Shown here piece by piece: positions 1-12,000 of a stretch of 20,204 nucleotides of DNA (position 1 is its first letter; each line of letters opens with the position of its first letter). The notes under the pieces were generated by a model. That model saw only the letters and a list, made by a program, of their open reading frames with translations, was not told the origin of the DNA and did no database searches. Where the stretch lies: contig JADJZY010000036.1 of the NCBI GenBank assembly GCA_016715505.1, positions 1 to 20,204 of the forward strand, read 5' to 3'. Source of the DNA: Bacteroidota bacterium (lineage in GTDB: Bacteria; Bacteroidota; Bacteroidia; Chitinophagales; Chitinophagaceae). The position numbers and the translations under genes were made by a program.

Positions 1-1052
1 CAGGCACGGTTATCAGGCGTTTCATTTTTGATATCTGTCTTGTTCAATAAACCAATTTTGAAGGTTGTTTATTCATTTTCATTTCGGCTGCCGCAGCATT
101 TTCTAACCAGGTAATGCCCGGTTTAACCATTTTCGCGGCGTAATGATGAACAGCCAAACAAGCGTCGTAAATTTTTGACGTTTGCTGAATTTGCTGTTTA
201 CCGGAATCGTGCGTGTTAAGTCGGTTCAGTAATTTCCGTAGTTCTGCACCAAAATCCATTAGGACCAATTCCCCATCTTTACAGCCCTTATTATTTGCTT
301 AGTGCAACGTGGGGCCTTGACTGCCGCTTTCTTGCCAGGATGCATCCTTAGTGATGCTGGCCAGCTCGGTTTCGAATAAACTCATGCGATTTTCGCTTCA
401 TTTCCGGGCGTTCAAACACCGGGACGAACAAATTTACAAACCCTGAGTAAAGCTTCTACGAGTCATGTTGATCACGCCTCCTGCATCACGGCAACTTGGG
501 CGTCGGGTTTGTCGGCCCTCAACTCTTTCATGATCATTGCGGCACGCTTAATATTTACGTAAAGGGAAGCGATTCATCAGATCTCGTTCCGCCTAGCAAT
601 CAATGCGGAATGGAAGAAACTAATCGGTCACTTGGAATGCTGTCCCAATAGATGTATTCAGCATGATGAACTCCAGCCCCTTGTAACAAAGCATCCAATT
701 GATCCAAAAATATAACCGTTTGAATGCCACTGATGGCAGTTGCTTCTCGGCTGTGGCTAATTTGGCGTCCTTCCCATTTTTCCAACAGTTCATTGGGGCG
801 TAAAAATAACCAGTACCTCACGATAAGTTTTATCCAGATTATCGGGGTATAGGATGACCATGGTTTTTTCCTGAAACTACACCGCTTAACCAAATAATAT
901 CCGAATTGGGTTCGTGAATATATTGGGCATCGCCGTTTTCATGCAAGTTGGGATGTAGCATGAAAAATGGCAATGCTATTTGGTTTTAATTTTTTAACAA
1001 ATCGTTTTCGGTTTTCGATAAACAATTCCGGTTTGATGGCGGGGTATTTCAT
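1..1052 (-). pseudogene. pepP: Xaa-Pro aminopeptidase (aminopeptidase P), frame-broken and cut by window edge
   Basis: Metallopeptidase of family M24 that removes N-terminal residues preceding proline. Reading the minus strand from the ATG at 1052 gives MKYPAIKPELFIENRKRFVK, then KPNSIAIFHA, the usual start of the AMP_N domain. In shifted frames follow NSDIIWLSGV (about 880), LFLRPNELLEKWEGRQ (about 790), the start of the catalytic domain GELVLMDFGAE (about 255, with a metal-binding Asp), KIYDACLAVHHYAAKMVKPG and, close to base 1, LLNKTDIKNETPDNRA. The metal-binding His segment that comes next in the family (HGTSHxLG) lies beyond the left edge. At least four frame changes are needed within 1 kb, so no single reading frame covers it. 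The fragments are collinear and in family order, which favours sequencing error over true decay. The family assignment is secure; the exact reading-frame joins are not. Confidence 0.82.
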
Positions 1053-1198
1053 GGGTATAAAAATATGGACGAAGGTAATTCAAAAATGGAAGATTGTCCT
1101 GATCCTTCACACCCTATTATATATGAAGGTTGGGAAACATTTCCGCATGATGGCCAATAAGATGCAATCTTTTAGCGGGAGGGTGGAAATTGCCGGGC

Positions 1199-2418
1199 TT
1201 AATGAACGTGAACCCTCTTGGAATTACTTTTTGGTAAAAAGGAGATTTTGTCGATTCATTTTTTTTGTAAAAATAAATTCCGGCAGGAAGCTCTTGGATG
1301 TCTAAATATTCATCGCCTTTGGCGGTGCCACTTCTTCAGGTTTGTCCTGCAGTATTTGTAATGAGGAAGACACTGGTTTGCTTTGCCGTCCAATCCAGAT
1401 TTGGTTATTGGCGGGTTGGGAAATACAATTAATTCATCGCGACTATTGTCTATTGAAATGGTTTTTGAACAGGTCCACTTACCATCCAAGTCCATTTGTT
1501 TTAAGTGATAATAGTTGATGCCGGGCCATGGCGCAGGGTCTAAAAGAATAATGGCTTTCAATATCCGGACGAGCGGCTGCAGAAACAGATCCAATTTTTC
1601 GAAGGATAAAGATTCGTCCCTGCTTCGCTCAACATTGAATCGCGCATTGTTTTTTCTATATTGCGTGGTCCATTCGAGTAAATTACCTGAAGCAGTATTG
1701 AGGCTCCAAATCGGGTTAATTCCACTGGCAAAGGAATTTGATGATAATAAATGGAAAAGCATGTTTTCCATCAATGTCACATTTACAGAAGTCCCGATCC
1801 AATCCTGGTCGTTGGAGATAGTCACTTGATTAATTAATCCGGGATTCGTGGGTTGATAAACAAAGCCAGGATAGGCTCCTCCATATTCTGTAAAAAATGG
1901 GATGGTATCTCGCAACGCCACTTCCAGCAACCGAATACCAGTAATAAGTGAATTGGTCCAAAACATCGAGTCGTAGTAATGGTACCGAGTACAGCCACAG
2001 GTTTAAGTCGCCGGCAAATGGAGTCGTCCAACTAAACGTTCCACCCATTGAAGTAACTATACTTGCAAAAAGCCTGATTGGTAGAAGGCTTAACTCGCGA
2101 GATATTCAACTTTGGAGATGAACGGTTTGCCACTTTGAAAGAGCAGGATGGTGCTCACCCCGTGCTGCGCTCAGCGACTGATCAATCCGGAGGAAACAAC
2201 CAGCAAATCTGTTGAACCGAAAAGCCATTATTGTCGAGCGTTGTCTGAGGCAATACGCTCGCAGTGTGTCCCATGCTGCTGGCAATGGTTTGCCTTTTCA
2301 GGTCCATATCATGACCAGAAGTATAAGATTGACTTTCGATGATCGCGATATTAGCGGCATATGGAATGAAAGCCAAAGAGAATGCAGCGAGAAAGAGGGC
2401 TAGGTATTTTTTTCTCGT
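1199..2418 (-). pseudogene. Secreted protein with type IX secretion C-terminal sorting domain, frame-broken
   Basis: Probable extracellular or cell-surface protein. The N-terminus near 2415 reads RKKYLALFLAAFSLAFIPYA, a signal peptide, followed by NIAIIESQSYTSGHDMD. A later stretch has TTASGNLLEW-like stalk sequence and NNARFNVERSRD (about 1640), and GINYYHLKQMDLDGKW (about 1490), the stalk typically found just before type IX sorting tails. The tail itself reads ISIDNSRDELIVFPNP (about 1410), then in another frame DEYLDIQELPAGIYFYKK (about 1290), matching the Por-secretion-tail pattern (PNP, then LPAGIYF). The proposed stop at 1199 requires one extra G near 1216. The codon where the initiator should be reads ACG, so the start is unclear; a base error for ATG would give MRKKYLAL. 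The passenger portion has no function I can recognise. Several frame changes lie between 1830 and 2180. Confidence 0.62.
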
Positions 2419-2614
2419 AGGTTAATTATAGTATAAAACGTAACTCAAACATATGGGAGAATCGATTGCCATGCTTTAAACCCTGAGGGTACACTCAAAA
2501 ATGAAACATCGGAAATGCTTGAAAAAAAGTATTTTGAACAGTTCAATGCTCCTCGATATAACGAATTTAGGATTCTCGTTTGCATTTTATGATCCCGGCA
2601 AATTTATTGAGGCA

Positions 2615-3885
2615 TTATTCAGATCGAAGAGCGTTGAATTGGATTTAATCAAGGCTTTTAAGCGCTGGGTCAACACCTGCGAGTGAACCCACCACTACAC
2701 AAATGCTCAGTCCAATTCCAGAACCACAACCAGGGGATGATAAATGCAGAGCCGAATGCCAGGAAGAGCAAATTGACAATCAGAACACTTACCTGCCACA
2801 CCTATCAATCCGCCGGCTGAACTGATGAAGACTGATCCAACTAAAATCGGTTTCGGATGGGTCTGGTCGGTCGGCCCTCGTTTTTACCAATCCACCTTCG
2901 CGGGTACGTCTGCCACCGATACCAACATGATATTCATTAATCCACTGGAGGCACCATTGGGGAGTGTGATAAATCCTATCAGACTGGCAGCCAATGCAAC
3001 AAAACTCAAATTTTCAATCAGTGAATTAGCAATCTCATCATTTTTTATTGATGGCAAAATTATTTTCTGGTACCTTTTAAACGATGAATCACTCGCATCG
3101 TTCCTTCAGCTTGTCAATGGCGTAATCCATTTTTTCATATCATTCATGCATGAATACTAATGATACATGATTTGTTACTGAGCTGAAAATCGTTGTCCTT
3201 GCATTTGCCACCGTTACAAAAATCATGTTACCGGTACGATACATAAAACTTGCCCTCGCTTTCCATCACGACCCACACAGACGATATCGGGCATCGCCTA
3301 TTTGTATGAGTCCATTGGCGGCTTTGTTCGCTTTACCGAATAATTGTTTAGCAATCCCATTGCCTAATATACAGGTATTGACACCACTGCTCACATCTAA
3401 AGCGAATAAAATTGCGTCCGGCTTCCAACGAGGTGCCTGAAACAGTGAGACAATGTCCGTCTTGCCCTACGTGACCACAATATTGGGATTGGTTTTTTTT
3501 TGTGTTTCGTTTGATTGTTGCTGTATTGGTTGCAACCAACGAACGCTGCTGATCGCAGGACTATGATAGAGATCCTGAAATCGACGGGAATTGCACTGAG
3601 TTTGATACGATTGTCTTCCGCAATCTTGACGTACCTTTGTTGTTTGACCACGTCGGCCTCCTTGGTAAAAATCCCTAAGCAACCATAATGGGAGAAAGTG
3701 TTGCCGGAACCCATACTGCCGAAACTTGGATGAATGGTGCCTCTAATATCCTCAATCACGGGGATGATTCCAATCAATGCGGTAATGCCAATGGCGATAA
3801 TGGCGATGGTTAAATTGGATCAAGTCCCTATTCGACTGAATAGCTTTGACGTAGCGATATGATGTCTGAAAATTTAAGTTGTTAA
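2615..3885 (-). pseudogene. ABC transporter permease, MacB/FtsX type, frame-broken
   Basis: Inner-membrane permease of the MacB-like class, which usually pairs with a separate or fused ATPase; no ATPase is visible here. On the minus strand the first transmembrane segment reads LTIAIIAIGITALIGI (about 3780), followed by GTIHPSFGSMGSGNTFS, the short conserved motif after TM1 in Bacteroidota members. The C-terminal FtsX domain is clear in another frame: IDKLKERMRVIHRLKG, NSLIENLSFVALAASLIGFI and GLMNIMLVSVADRTREVG (about 2910, signature of the family), then AGGLIGV and the last transmembrane segment near 2740. The end reads IQFNALRSE followed by a stop at 2615, a standard family terminus. Expected length is about 400 residues, which fits the span. 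The start is uncertain because the N-terminal 30 residues are scattered across frames. The periplasmic part (3170-3650) is hard to follow. Confidence 0.75.
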
Positions 3886-4066
3886 AGATAGGAATGAACC
3901 CGATAGAAGAAAAAATGTTATATCCATTAATGCAGTTTGACTTGTTGCTCAATTCAGGCATAGAATGGATAAAAGCCTTGCAATAAAACGTCCATAATTG
4001 TTTTTCCGACTTGAATATTTGATAAACAAGATTTGTTTGTATCTTGAATGACAAATCCAAATCTAA
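3886..4066. other. Divergent intergenic region between permease and caspase gene C
   Basis: About 180 bp between the presumed start of the minus-strand permease and the plus-strand caspase gene. It contains AT-rich sequence suitable for divergent promoters, but I see no clear TAnnTTTG element. A minus-strand reading frame crosses it (3752-4060) without recognisable family motifs outside the permease part. Confidence 0.35.
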
Positions 4067-5384
4067 ATGAACAAACCATTCGGTTGTTTGATTCTTGGCC
4101 CTTTTTCCATTTTATGAATGTGCAAAACTGGTAAGAGATGAACTCTTAATGCCCAAATCAAGGGCAATTCGGTGCAGGTTAAATCTTTTGTTGGTTCAAG
4201 CCGAAGATTTGGGATTCATCCGATGCGCTTATGATGATCCTGTGACCCACAGTGATTGTTTACTGGAAATGAAATATTATGAATCAGATGCTTTGATAAT
4301 AATGGGCCGTATAATGAACAATGCCGTTTTGATGAAACAACAGATGTGGAATTGCGCACGGGTGAAACCGAAAAGTGGAAACCTGTTTTTCTGTTTCGTT
4401 TAAATGCCAAAAAGGAATTGGAGCCGGCGGGAATCGTAGATGATCTGGGAGGAGGAAAATGGCAAATGACTGCCAATTCGAATTTTAAAAACCGATTTGT
4501 TCCGACTACACAAATCGATACGGCCATATTGTATGATTATTTTTTTCAGGATGATCCTTTTGTATTGCAGGCACTTGCGTTGAATTCAAAAGATATTTCT
4601 CCGGCAGAACGTAAAATCAATATTCATTTAATTCTTGTCGCAAATACCCTCGATAAAAGTATCGGTGTTTCTTGTCAGAAGGACATGGCTCGTACCGAAG
4701 AATTGTTTAAGAATATTGCCAAATTTTTAGGCACATTTCCCATCAAGATAGACGAATCAGTGGAACCCAATTTTCGAAGAAAAATGTGTTGAGTGCTTTG
4801 GTGATGCTTCAACCACAGCGTGATAAAGATATTGTTGTGTTTTATTATTCCGGACATGGATTTAGACAGCCCAATGATTCGCGACGATTTCCATTTGGAC
4901 TTGACTTATAAACCCGGGCAGGATTATAATAAAGAAAAACTTTCGATTGTAGAGGTATACGATCGCATCACAGCAAAAGGTGCGAGGTTGAATTTGGTAT
5001 TGGGTGATTGCTGTAATAGTTACGTAGGTGCGCCATTGGTGAGTGCAACTGGTTTTAAAAAAAGAAAACGATTCCGCTTTTATGTTTATGAATAATGTGC
5101 GCAAGCTATTTTTAGACCCACAGCCAAAATCGATTTTAGCCTGCGCCGCCGATACCACACAACATGCAGCGGGCAGCCAAAAAAAATGGGCGGCTTCTTT
5201 TCTTATTTTTTTAAATCGAGTTTAGAGGCTCATTGTAGCAAGAGTAAAACGGGTCCATCGTGGTACAATATTTTTGAAGACACAAAAGTGCAAACGAGCC
5301 GCAAAGCAAATCGCACCTATTGTGATACTCCGAATAGAAACCAATATTTGTTATCAGACGCCTGTTTACGACGTCAATGACTAA
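4067..5384 (+). pseudogene. Caspase-fold protease (peptidase C14), compact form, gene C; frame-broken
   Basis: Cysteine-peptidase-like protein. The ATG at 4067 opens a possible signal peptide (MNKPFGCLILGPFSIL). The first 500 bp encode a poorly understood region, clear only from ELRTGETEKWKPVFLF to KNRFVPTTQIDTAILYDYFF (about 4350-4550). The caspase domain then starts with INIHLILVANTLDKSIG (about 4620) and carries IVVFYYSGHGFRQPNDS (His of the dyad, about 4857) and RLNLVLGDCCNSYVG (Cys of the dyad, about 5010), followed by KSILACAADTTQHAAGS and FFSYFFKSSLEAH. The end reads QTPVYDVND, stop at 5384. Frame changes are needed near 4782 (A run), 4890 (T run), 5060 (A run), 5175 (A run) and about 5305. 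The span would give about 439 residues. It converges on paralogue B with 31 bp between the stops. The dyad is intact, so I expect an active enzyme in the organism. Its substrate is unknown. Confidence 0.8.
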
Positions 5385-5415
5385 TTCGGATGTTTGTTCT
5401 GTTCAATTTTCCTGC

Positions 5416-8400
5416 TTAACGAGTCCGGATGTATTCTTCGAGTTTCGGGTCTAGATTTTTGGCAGTCAATGCCTTCCATTCCGGGGTATTGCGTAATTTT
5501 TGCCAGGCCGTATCATATTGCAAAACCCAGTAATAATTAAATCCCGAATCTAGCGCTTTTTGTAGCCATGTCAACGATTCATTCTGTTTTTGTTGTTCAC
5601 ATAATATGCGCGACAAAGCATACATCATTTTAAAGTCATTCGGATGATTCTTCATCCATTCCTTTATTCGTCGGAGGCCCTCTTCGGTATTTGATTGAGC
5701 CAACTTTATTCGAATCAATAAATGTTCAGAAGCATCTATGGGAGTCGGGTCTACTTTTAAATATTCCGCCAAAATACTTTCTGCTTCTGCAAACAAGTTG
5801 TTCTTACTTTTTGCATCAGCGTAATGCATATATTGTTCAAACTCCAATTTGCCCTGTTGTTTTAGGTGTCCATTTGTAACATCACATCATAAGGCCATTT
5901 ATCCTGCTTTAAAATGAGAATGAGTTTATCCCGCAAGTTCTCGGCGGTATCATTCTCAGGATTTGCGATAATACAACAGCATGAATCCGGGCACATTCAT
6001 TTTTTCAAATAACCCTGCAATGTGCAAGTAAGAGTCGGATTCAATGCTTCTGTTTAATGTGGTATTGGCTGTTTTTCGAAAAAAGTATAGAGTGCTGTAT
6101 ATCGTGTTTTTCGCATAACCGACCAGTTTAATGCCGGTTTTGGTTATCGGGATAAGGATCTCGGTTCCTCTAGAACTGCTCCAAAGGTCATCTTCATTCG
6201 GCTCAGAATAAGGTTTGTGCAAATCAAAAATGGGCCATGAGGATAATGGTACAACATATTGATCATGAAATCTGGCTGCTTCATAAGCCCATTCAGAATT
6301 TAGTTGATTTAAGGTGTCCATTCTTCGAAAAAAAGCACATTTTTGAGCAATCATCTTTGCGGGCTTGAGGATATTCGGATAATTGTTGAACAACTCATAA
6401 GCATCTTTCCAATGGTTGGTGGTTTCATAACATTGAAGAAGTTTAAAAAATCCAATTTTGTTATTGTTCTGGAGTTTTAAGAGTTCGGCATATACAGAGG
6501 TCGCCCGGTGATAACTATTCAATTTTTCATGGCAATTTCCCAACAAATAATAATCATATTCGAATGGATAGGACAAAAGATGAAATACCTTCATGGCACA
6601 TTCGTTATTTGCTAATCGGATTTTTGTTTTATGGTCATTGCTATACTTTCGGATTGAATCTGGGTGGAGGTAATTTTTTTGCGCAATTTTAAAAACATAT
6701 GCGGCTTCCTGGAATTGCCCCAGCTCATGATACACCCGGCCCATGTAGTGAAAAGCCAATGGGTGTTTCGGATGATACATCATACATCGTTGATAATACT
6801 CGATGGCTTTGGCGTAATTCCCTGTTCTGCTTGCCTCGTATCCTTTTAAAAATAAAAGTATCGGGTCATCATTGTGGATGGAATCAGGTAGTTCGCAAGA
6901 GGGTATAGGGGGTTCCGAAGCTGATGCGTCTTCGTCAAACATCACTGGGGTGTCAACGTCAAAATGAGGAAAGTTGAATCCGGCTTTTCGTCTTTCTGCC
7001 TCGTATAAATTAGAATCGGCTAAAGCGAAGTTGAGGTAGTGTATTTGTAAAAATCCAAGTCGCTCAAAGGGATAATAATGGTTGCCATTTTTTTTAATGC
7101 TGGTATAATAGTATTGTTCAGCTTTCAGGTGCTCATGATCATATTCTGCGAGTTGAGCCTGATGATTTAAGATGCCCGGAAATTCAGGATTCAGTTGAGT
7201 CGCTACTTTAATAGCTTGTCTGCTGGAATCAATCTGTCCTTTTGCAAAGTAGCTTGTGCTCAAATAACGCCATGGAACAAACCAGTTCGGTGAAATTTGT
7301 GTTGCTTTTCTGAAGTGGTAAAAGGCAGAATCCAAATTTCCCAAATAGCGATCAATAAGGCCAGCTTCAAGATGCAAATAAGCGGCATTATTTTCCAGGT
7401 TTAATGCCGTTTGTATATTTTCATAGGCAGCTTGTAAAACCTGTTGTTGGTTTTCAGCTTTAAACAAATTGATGCGATGGGCAACAGCCCGGAAATAATG
7501 TTTGTAAATCTGCAGGTTTCTGGAGGATGGTTTGTTCGGTTCAGCCAGTCGATAGGCGAATTCAATCATATCCGCATAATCTTCATAGTGATTCGACAAT
7601 GCTTTGTAGTATCGTATTTTTCCAATTCTTCTTCATCGCCCAGGGTGTAAAGATTGATCACTTCTTGCCCTCGGTTACTCAGGCGGATCATCAGATCGCT
7701 GTAAAATCGTTTCAGTGCATCCGGATTTTGATCTAAATTATTTTGATAAGATTTTAAGTCTGCTATTAATTGCTCACTTCGTTTTAAATCTTCCGGTTGA
7801 TACAGTGTAGGTATTTCAGCTTGAATTTGATGGATACATGAATCAAGTATAACCCGATGAATATCTGATTGTGGAAGAGAAAGTAAAGAGCGGTATGGGA
7901 AAAGTAATTCAATAGAAATGTTGGCACGGTCGAGGTAAATCTGAAATGGGTTGGAGGGCCTTTTGGGAAGTGATTTACGAACAATACCGGAATCTGTATA
8001 TTTGGTTTGCAGACTGTCCTGCCACTGGTTTTTGTTTAATGTTGCTGAATCAATCTCGCCAATCACAAATCCCGACTGACCCTTAAGTACTGGCGTTTGT
8101 TTTTCGTTCATGGCTTTAAGGACATGGTCATTTGCGAAGGCAGACACCAAATAAGTCTGTAAATCTTTGACCGTTATTTTTTGATCATTATTTAAATCGG
8201 CCTGTCCTTTCAATCCTTTCAGGAGATAGTAAGAAAAAATACTCCGACCTCCTCCCCAACGTCGATCTTCAAACGAAACTTCTTCGGGTAAGCAAGAGCT
8301 CAATCTGACTTCCTGATGCATCACCGTTTTGAGTTGTTCAGCCACCAATGCGGTCGCACTTAATGAAGATCCGGCCAATCGACCACTATGACAAGCATCA

Positions 8401-8874
8401 GTGATCAAAATAACCTTTGCATTTTTTTGCACCGACAAAGTGTTGGCAAAATTGTTCAAGTCTTCAATACGGACAGCACTATTGATATAGTTAAACCGTG
8501 GGGTATTATAGCTCAGGAGATAACCGTTTTTGAAAATCCGGTTGTTTTCTATATCGCCATGTCCCGAAAAGTAGAAATATACCAAATCGCCTGCCTCACA
8601 TTTTTCCTGAATATCATCCATGGCCTGATAAATGGCAGACCAGGTAGCTTGTTGGTTGGTCAATAAATAGATGTTTTGGCTGATATTTCAGTCCCGGCTG
8701 GGATCTTAGATAAAGGGCAAATTGGTTCGCATCTTCATGTGCATATTGCAGCGCATCAATGCCTTTATCTGCATATTTAGAAATTCCAATCACAAGGGCA
8801 TAAGTCTGAGGACCACGCTCATTGGGTAATTTGTCTTGTGCTTTTAATTGGAATGATCCGAATAGGAAACACAT
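5416..8874 (-). CDS. Secreted caspase-TPR protein, paralogue B (interrupted by short frame breaks)
   Basis: Second copy of the long caspase-TPR protein. Pieces in order are 8874-8614, 8663-7566, 7599-5956 and 5847-5416, together about 1150 residues. The first piece has a short hydrophobic leader ending in KAQ, then TYALVIGISKYADKGID. The second has DLVYFYFSGHGDIEN (His) and AKVILITDACHSGRLAG (Cys), then GLKGQADLNNDQKITVKDL, an EF-hand-like loop. The rest is helical with TPR repeats, for example AYLHLEAGLIDRYLGNLDSA and LFLKGYEASRTGNYAKAIEY, and ends with a TPR-terminal motif SGFNYYWVLQYDTAW. Adding one base to homopolymers at 8665-8667, 7617-7621 and 5865-5866 joins most pieces; a fourth break near 5957 needs one base fewer or two more. 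The leader is shorter than in paralogue A, and an in-frame stop lies upstream of 8874, so the true start may be hidden by another base error. Activity and localisation are inferred. Confidence 0.85.
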
Positions 8875-9097
8875 CCATACAATGGTTTAATAAACTACTT
8901 TTCCATTTAAAGCCAAAACACAAAATCTGGATTTAATCTTTTCCAAATTGCTGAATACATCTATTGCTTCAGATTTAGCGAAGTGATTTTTCATATTTAA
9001 AAGATCATGGAATGGCATATGAAAAAAGGTTCTTGGGATATTTTGGCACAGTATTTAACTTAGAATGACTCATGCCTTTTTGGTAAATTGAATGTTG
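8875..9097. other. Spacer between tandem caspase-TPR genes A and B
   Basis: About 220 bp, AT-rich, without a convincing gene. No hairpin with a T run is evident, so I cannot place a terminator for A, and there is no clean TAnnTTTG promoter for B. Part of it may encode the missing N-terminus of B, whose frame is closed by a stop just upstream of 8874 in the sequence as given. Confidence 0.4.
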
Positions 9098-12000
9098 TTA
9101 TTCTTTAATTTCAGGTTGTTTGACTTTTTCTGTTAACTTTTTCCAGTTCGCAGATTGTTTTTGTTCCACGGTCCATGCCGGGTCATTTTGTAAAACCCAA
9201 TAATATGAGAATCCGCTGGCGATGGCTTGTTTTAAAAGGTCGTAGGCTTCTGTTAATTGTTGCGTTTTTAGGTAAACTCGTGCCAGCGCATAAATCATTT
9301 GATGATCTGTAGGATGTTTTTGAATCCAGGTCTGCATCATTTTCTTGGCCTCATCAAATTGTTGTAAGCTTAATTTTGTTTGAATATCAATGAGTACCAC
9401 AGGTTCTGTATCGGCTAAGTTTCTCGATTGAAGGTGTCAATCAATTGTTGTGCAATATCGGCCTGATTGGCTTTGTATTTAAACATGGCATAGGTGGGAT
9501 AATCTTCTATATCCATTGCGCCTGACATATTTAATGTGTCCATATTTAACATGGCATCATAAGGCCAGTGATCATTCATTTGAAGGGCGATTAATTTTTC
9601 ACGTACATTTTCAGCGGTATCTACCATCAGTGATTTGCGATAGTATAAAATAGCAGAATCAGCCGCACCTAGTCTTTCAAATAAATCAGCCATTTTTTGG
9701 AAGCAATCGGCTTCCATATTCCCGTCAAGGGTATTGTTGGAAGCTTTCGTAAATAATACAGTGCCCGATATGCATGATGGCGCACACTAGGAGCCTTCCA
9801 TAAACTTTCTGCTGTACACGGAATGACAAATGGTTCACGATAGGCGAGTTGGTCCCAAAGTTGCTCTTCGTTCGGTTCGAGATAAGGTTTCTTTTTACTG
9901 CGGCGTGCTTGCGCTTCTTCTTCTATGCCCAGGCCGTAATGAAATCGTCCGGCTTCATAAGCCCATTCCGGACTTCCTTTGGCCGAATCAACCCGTCGAT
10001 AAAATGCGCTTCTTTCTTGTACTGCAAATTTTGAATCATGGTGTTTGGCAAATAGCAAATGGCTTTCATGAGACTCTTTCCATAAACCCAATTTTTCATA
10101 AGTCAACCAGAGTTTAAAAAAAGGAATAGAAATCTTTGGGTTTATATCTACCAGTTTTTGATAAGTGGATGCTGCTCGATGAAAACGATTCCATCTTTCA
10201 TAAGCAAATGCTAAAAAGTAAAGATCATTTTGTTTCGGGTAATGTAATCGGCGAAACCATTGATAAATACAAGCCGAGGTGGCCGAATCTTTTGCAACAA
10301 TATTTTTCTGATATTTTTCAGAATACGCCAAGAATGAATCGCCGGATAAATAATCTTGGCTGGATTTTTTGAAATAAAAGACGGCTTCAGGCCATTGATT
10401 CTTCGAAAGGTAAACGCGGCCTAAATAATGGTGGGCCAAGGGAAAATTCGGATCTCGGGCCAGGCATTTTTGAAAATACTGAATGGATAATTCCAGGTTC
10501 ATGAAAACAAATTCCTGATAGCCTTTTAAAAATAAGTTTATCAGGTCGTTAGGAAGAATAGAATCAGGCTGCATACAAATACCCTGGGACATATCAAAAG
10601 GGATTTCATGAGTGGGGGGCAAAATCGATTCTCCTTGTTCCGGACGAAAAAAATGAAATCCGGCTTTACGTTTTTCAGCTTCTAAAAAATTCGAATCCGC
10701 TTCACGGAATTCATTGTATTCCATTTGAATATAACCCAGTCGTTCGAATGGAAAATAATGTCGATCATTTTGTTTGATGCAATGATGATAATTTTGTTCT
10801 GCTAGTAGTAAATTCTTTTCCCTTTCAGCGAATCTGCCCATAAGATTTAGGACACCGGAGAAATTTGCCTGGATACTCGCTGCTGTATGAAGGGCACTCC
10901 GGCTAGAGTCCCATTGGTTGTGAGACCAATAGGTTGCGCTCAGATGCGTCCATGGAATGAACCACTGCGGCGAAATGTCTGTTGCTTTTTTGAAATGAAA
11001 AATTGCTGATTCATAATTGCCCTGCAAACGCCAAATTAATCCGGCTTCATTGTGCAGATAAGCTGCATTTTTTTCTAGTTTTAACGCGAAGGCGATTGCT
11101 TGTTGGGCAGATAATAATAGTTGCTGACTGGAATCCCGATTGGCTGTTTTAAACATGTTGAGTCGGCATGCCACAGCATAGAAATAATTTTTAAGTATTT
11201 CCAGATTTCGTCGCATCGGGCTTTTTGGGGTTGATAACTGAAATGCAAATTCCAGCATATCGGTATAAACCTCAAATTGGTTATCGACTGAATTGTAATA
11301 TCTCATTTTTTCCAATGCGGCCTCATCACCCTCGAGATACAGATTGATGACTTGCTGTCCGCGGTCGCTGAGCCGGGATAAATACTCATTGTAAAATCGT
11401 TTTAAAGCATCCGGATTTTTGTTCAATTCTTTTTCATAGGCTTGAATCTTTTGCAGTTTGGCTGAATCCAATGAGGGCGTGGCACTGCCAGCTATTCGCT
11501 CGTATAAGTGATGATACACCGAATCGAAAATATATTGATGCCATTGGTTTTTTTCCAGCGCCAGCAAGCTTCGATATGCAACAAATGTTTCAATGTTTGA
11601 TTGATAGTTGTCTAAGTATTCGAAGAAAGTTTTAGACGGACTCGGTGGAAGTGGTTTACGAATGGGTTGGTTGTTGGTATCCTGATTGAGGTTATTGAGT
11701 TTTTTTAAATTGGCGAGGGTATTGGAATCCACTCGGCTCAATTCAAATTTGGGCTGTCCTTTAATGACGGGCGTTTGTTTCTCATTCCTCGATTTGAGGA
11801 TAGGGTCTTTCGCAAAAGATTTTTGTAAGTAAGATTGTAAATCGACCACCGATACTTTTTTGTCTTTATCTGCATCGGCTAATCCTTTAAGGCCATACAG
11901 GAGATAATATGAAAATATACTCCGTCCGCCGCCCCAGCTCTTATCTTCAAATGAAACCTCATTGGGCAAACAAGAGGTGAGCCGCACTTCATTACTGATC

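Noticed and set aside
2825..3440. Plus-strand reading frames at 2825-3160 and 3225-3440 as genes
   Set aside because: They lie antisense to the permease, whose FtsX signature (GLMNIMLVSVADRTREVG) reads on the minus strand over the same bases; the plus-strand products show no family motif.
4862..5158. Minus-strand 98-residue frame
   Set aside because: It overlaps the caspase dyad region of gene C on the opposite strand and shows no motif.
5950..5965. TGA codons near 5956 in paralogue B as selenocysteine sites, given selD in the window
   Set aside because: A second TGA follows two codons later, homology resumes in another frame, and no SECIS-like hairpin or selA/selB is visible.
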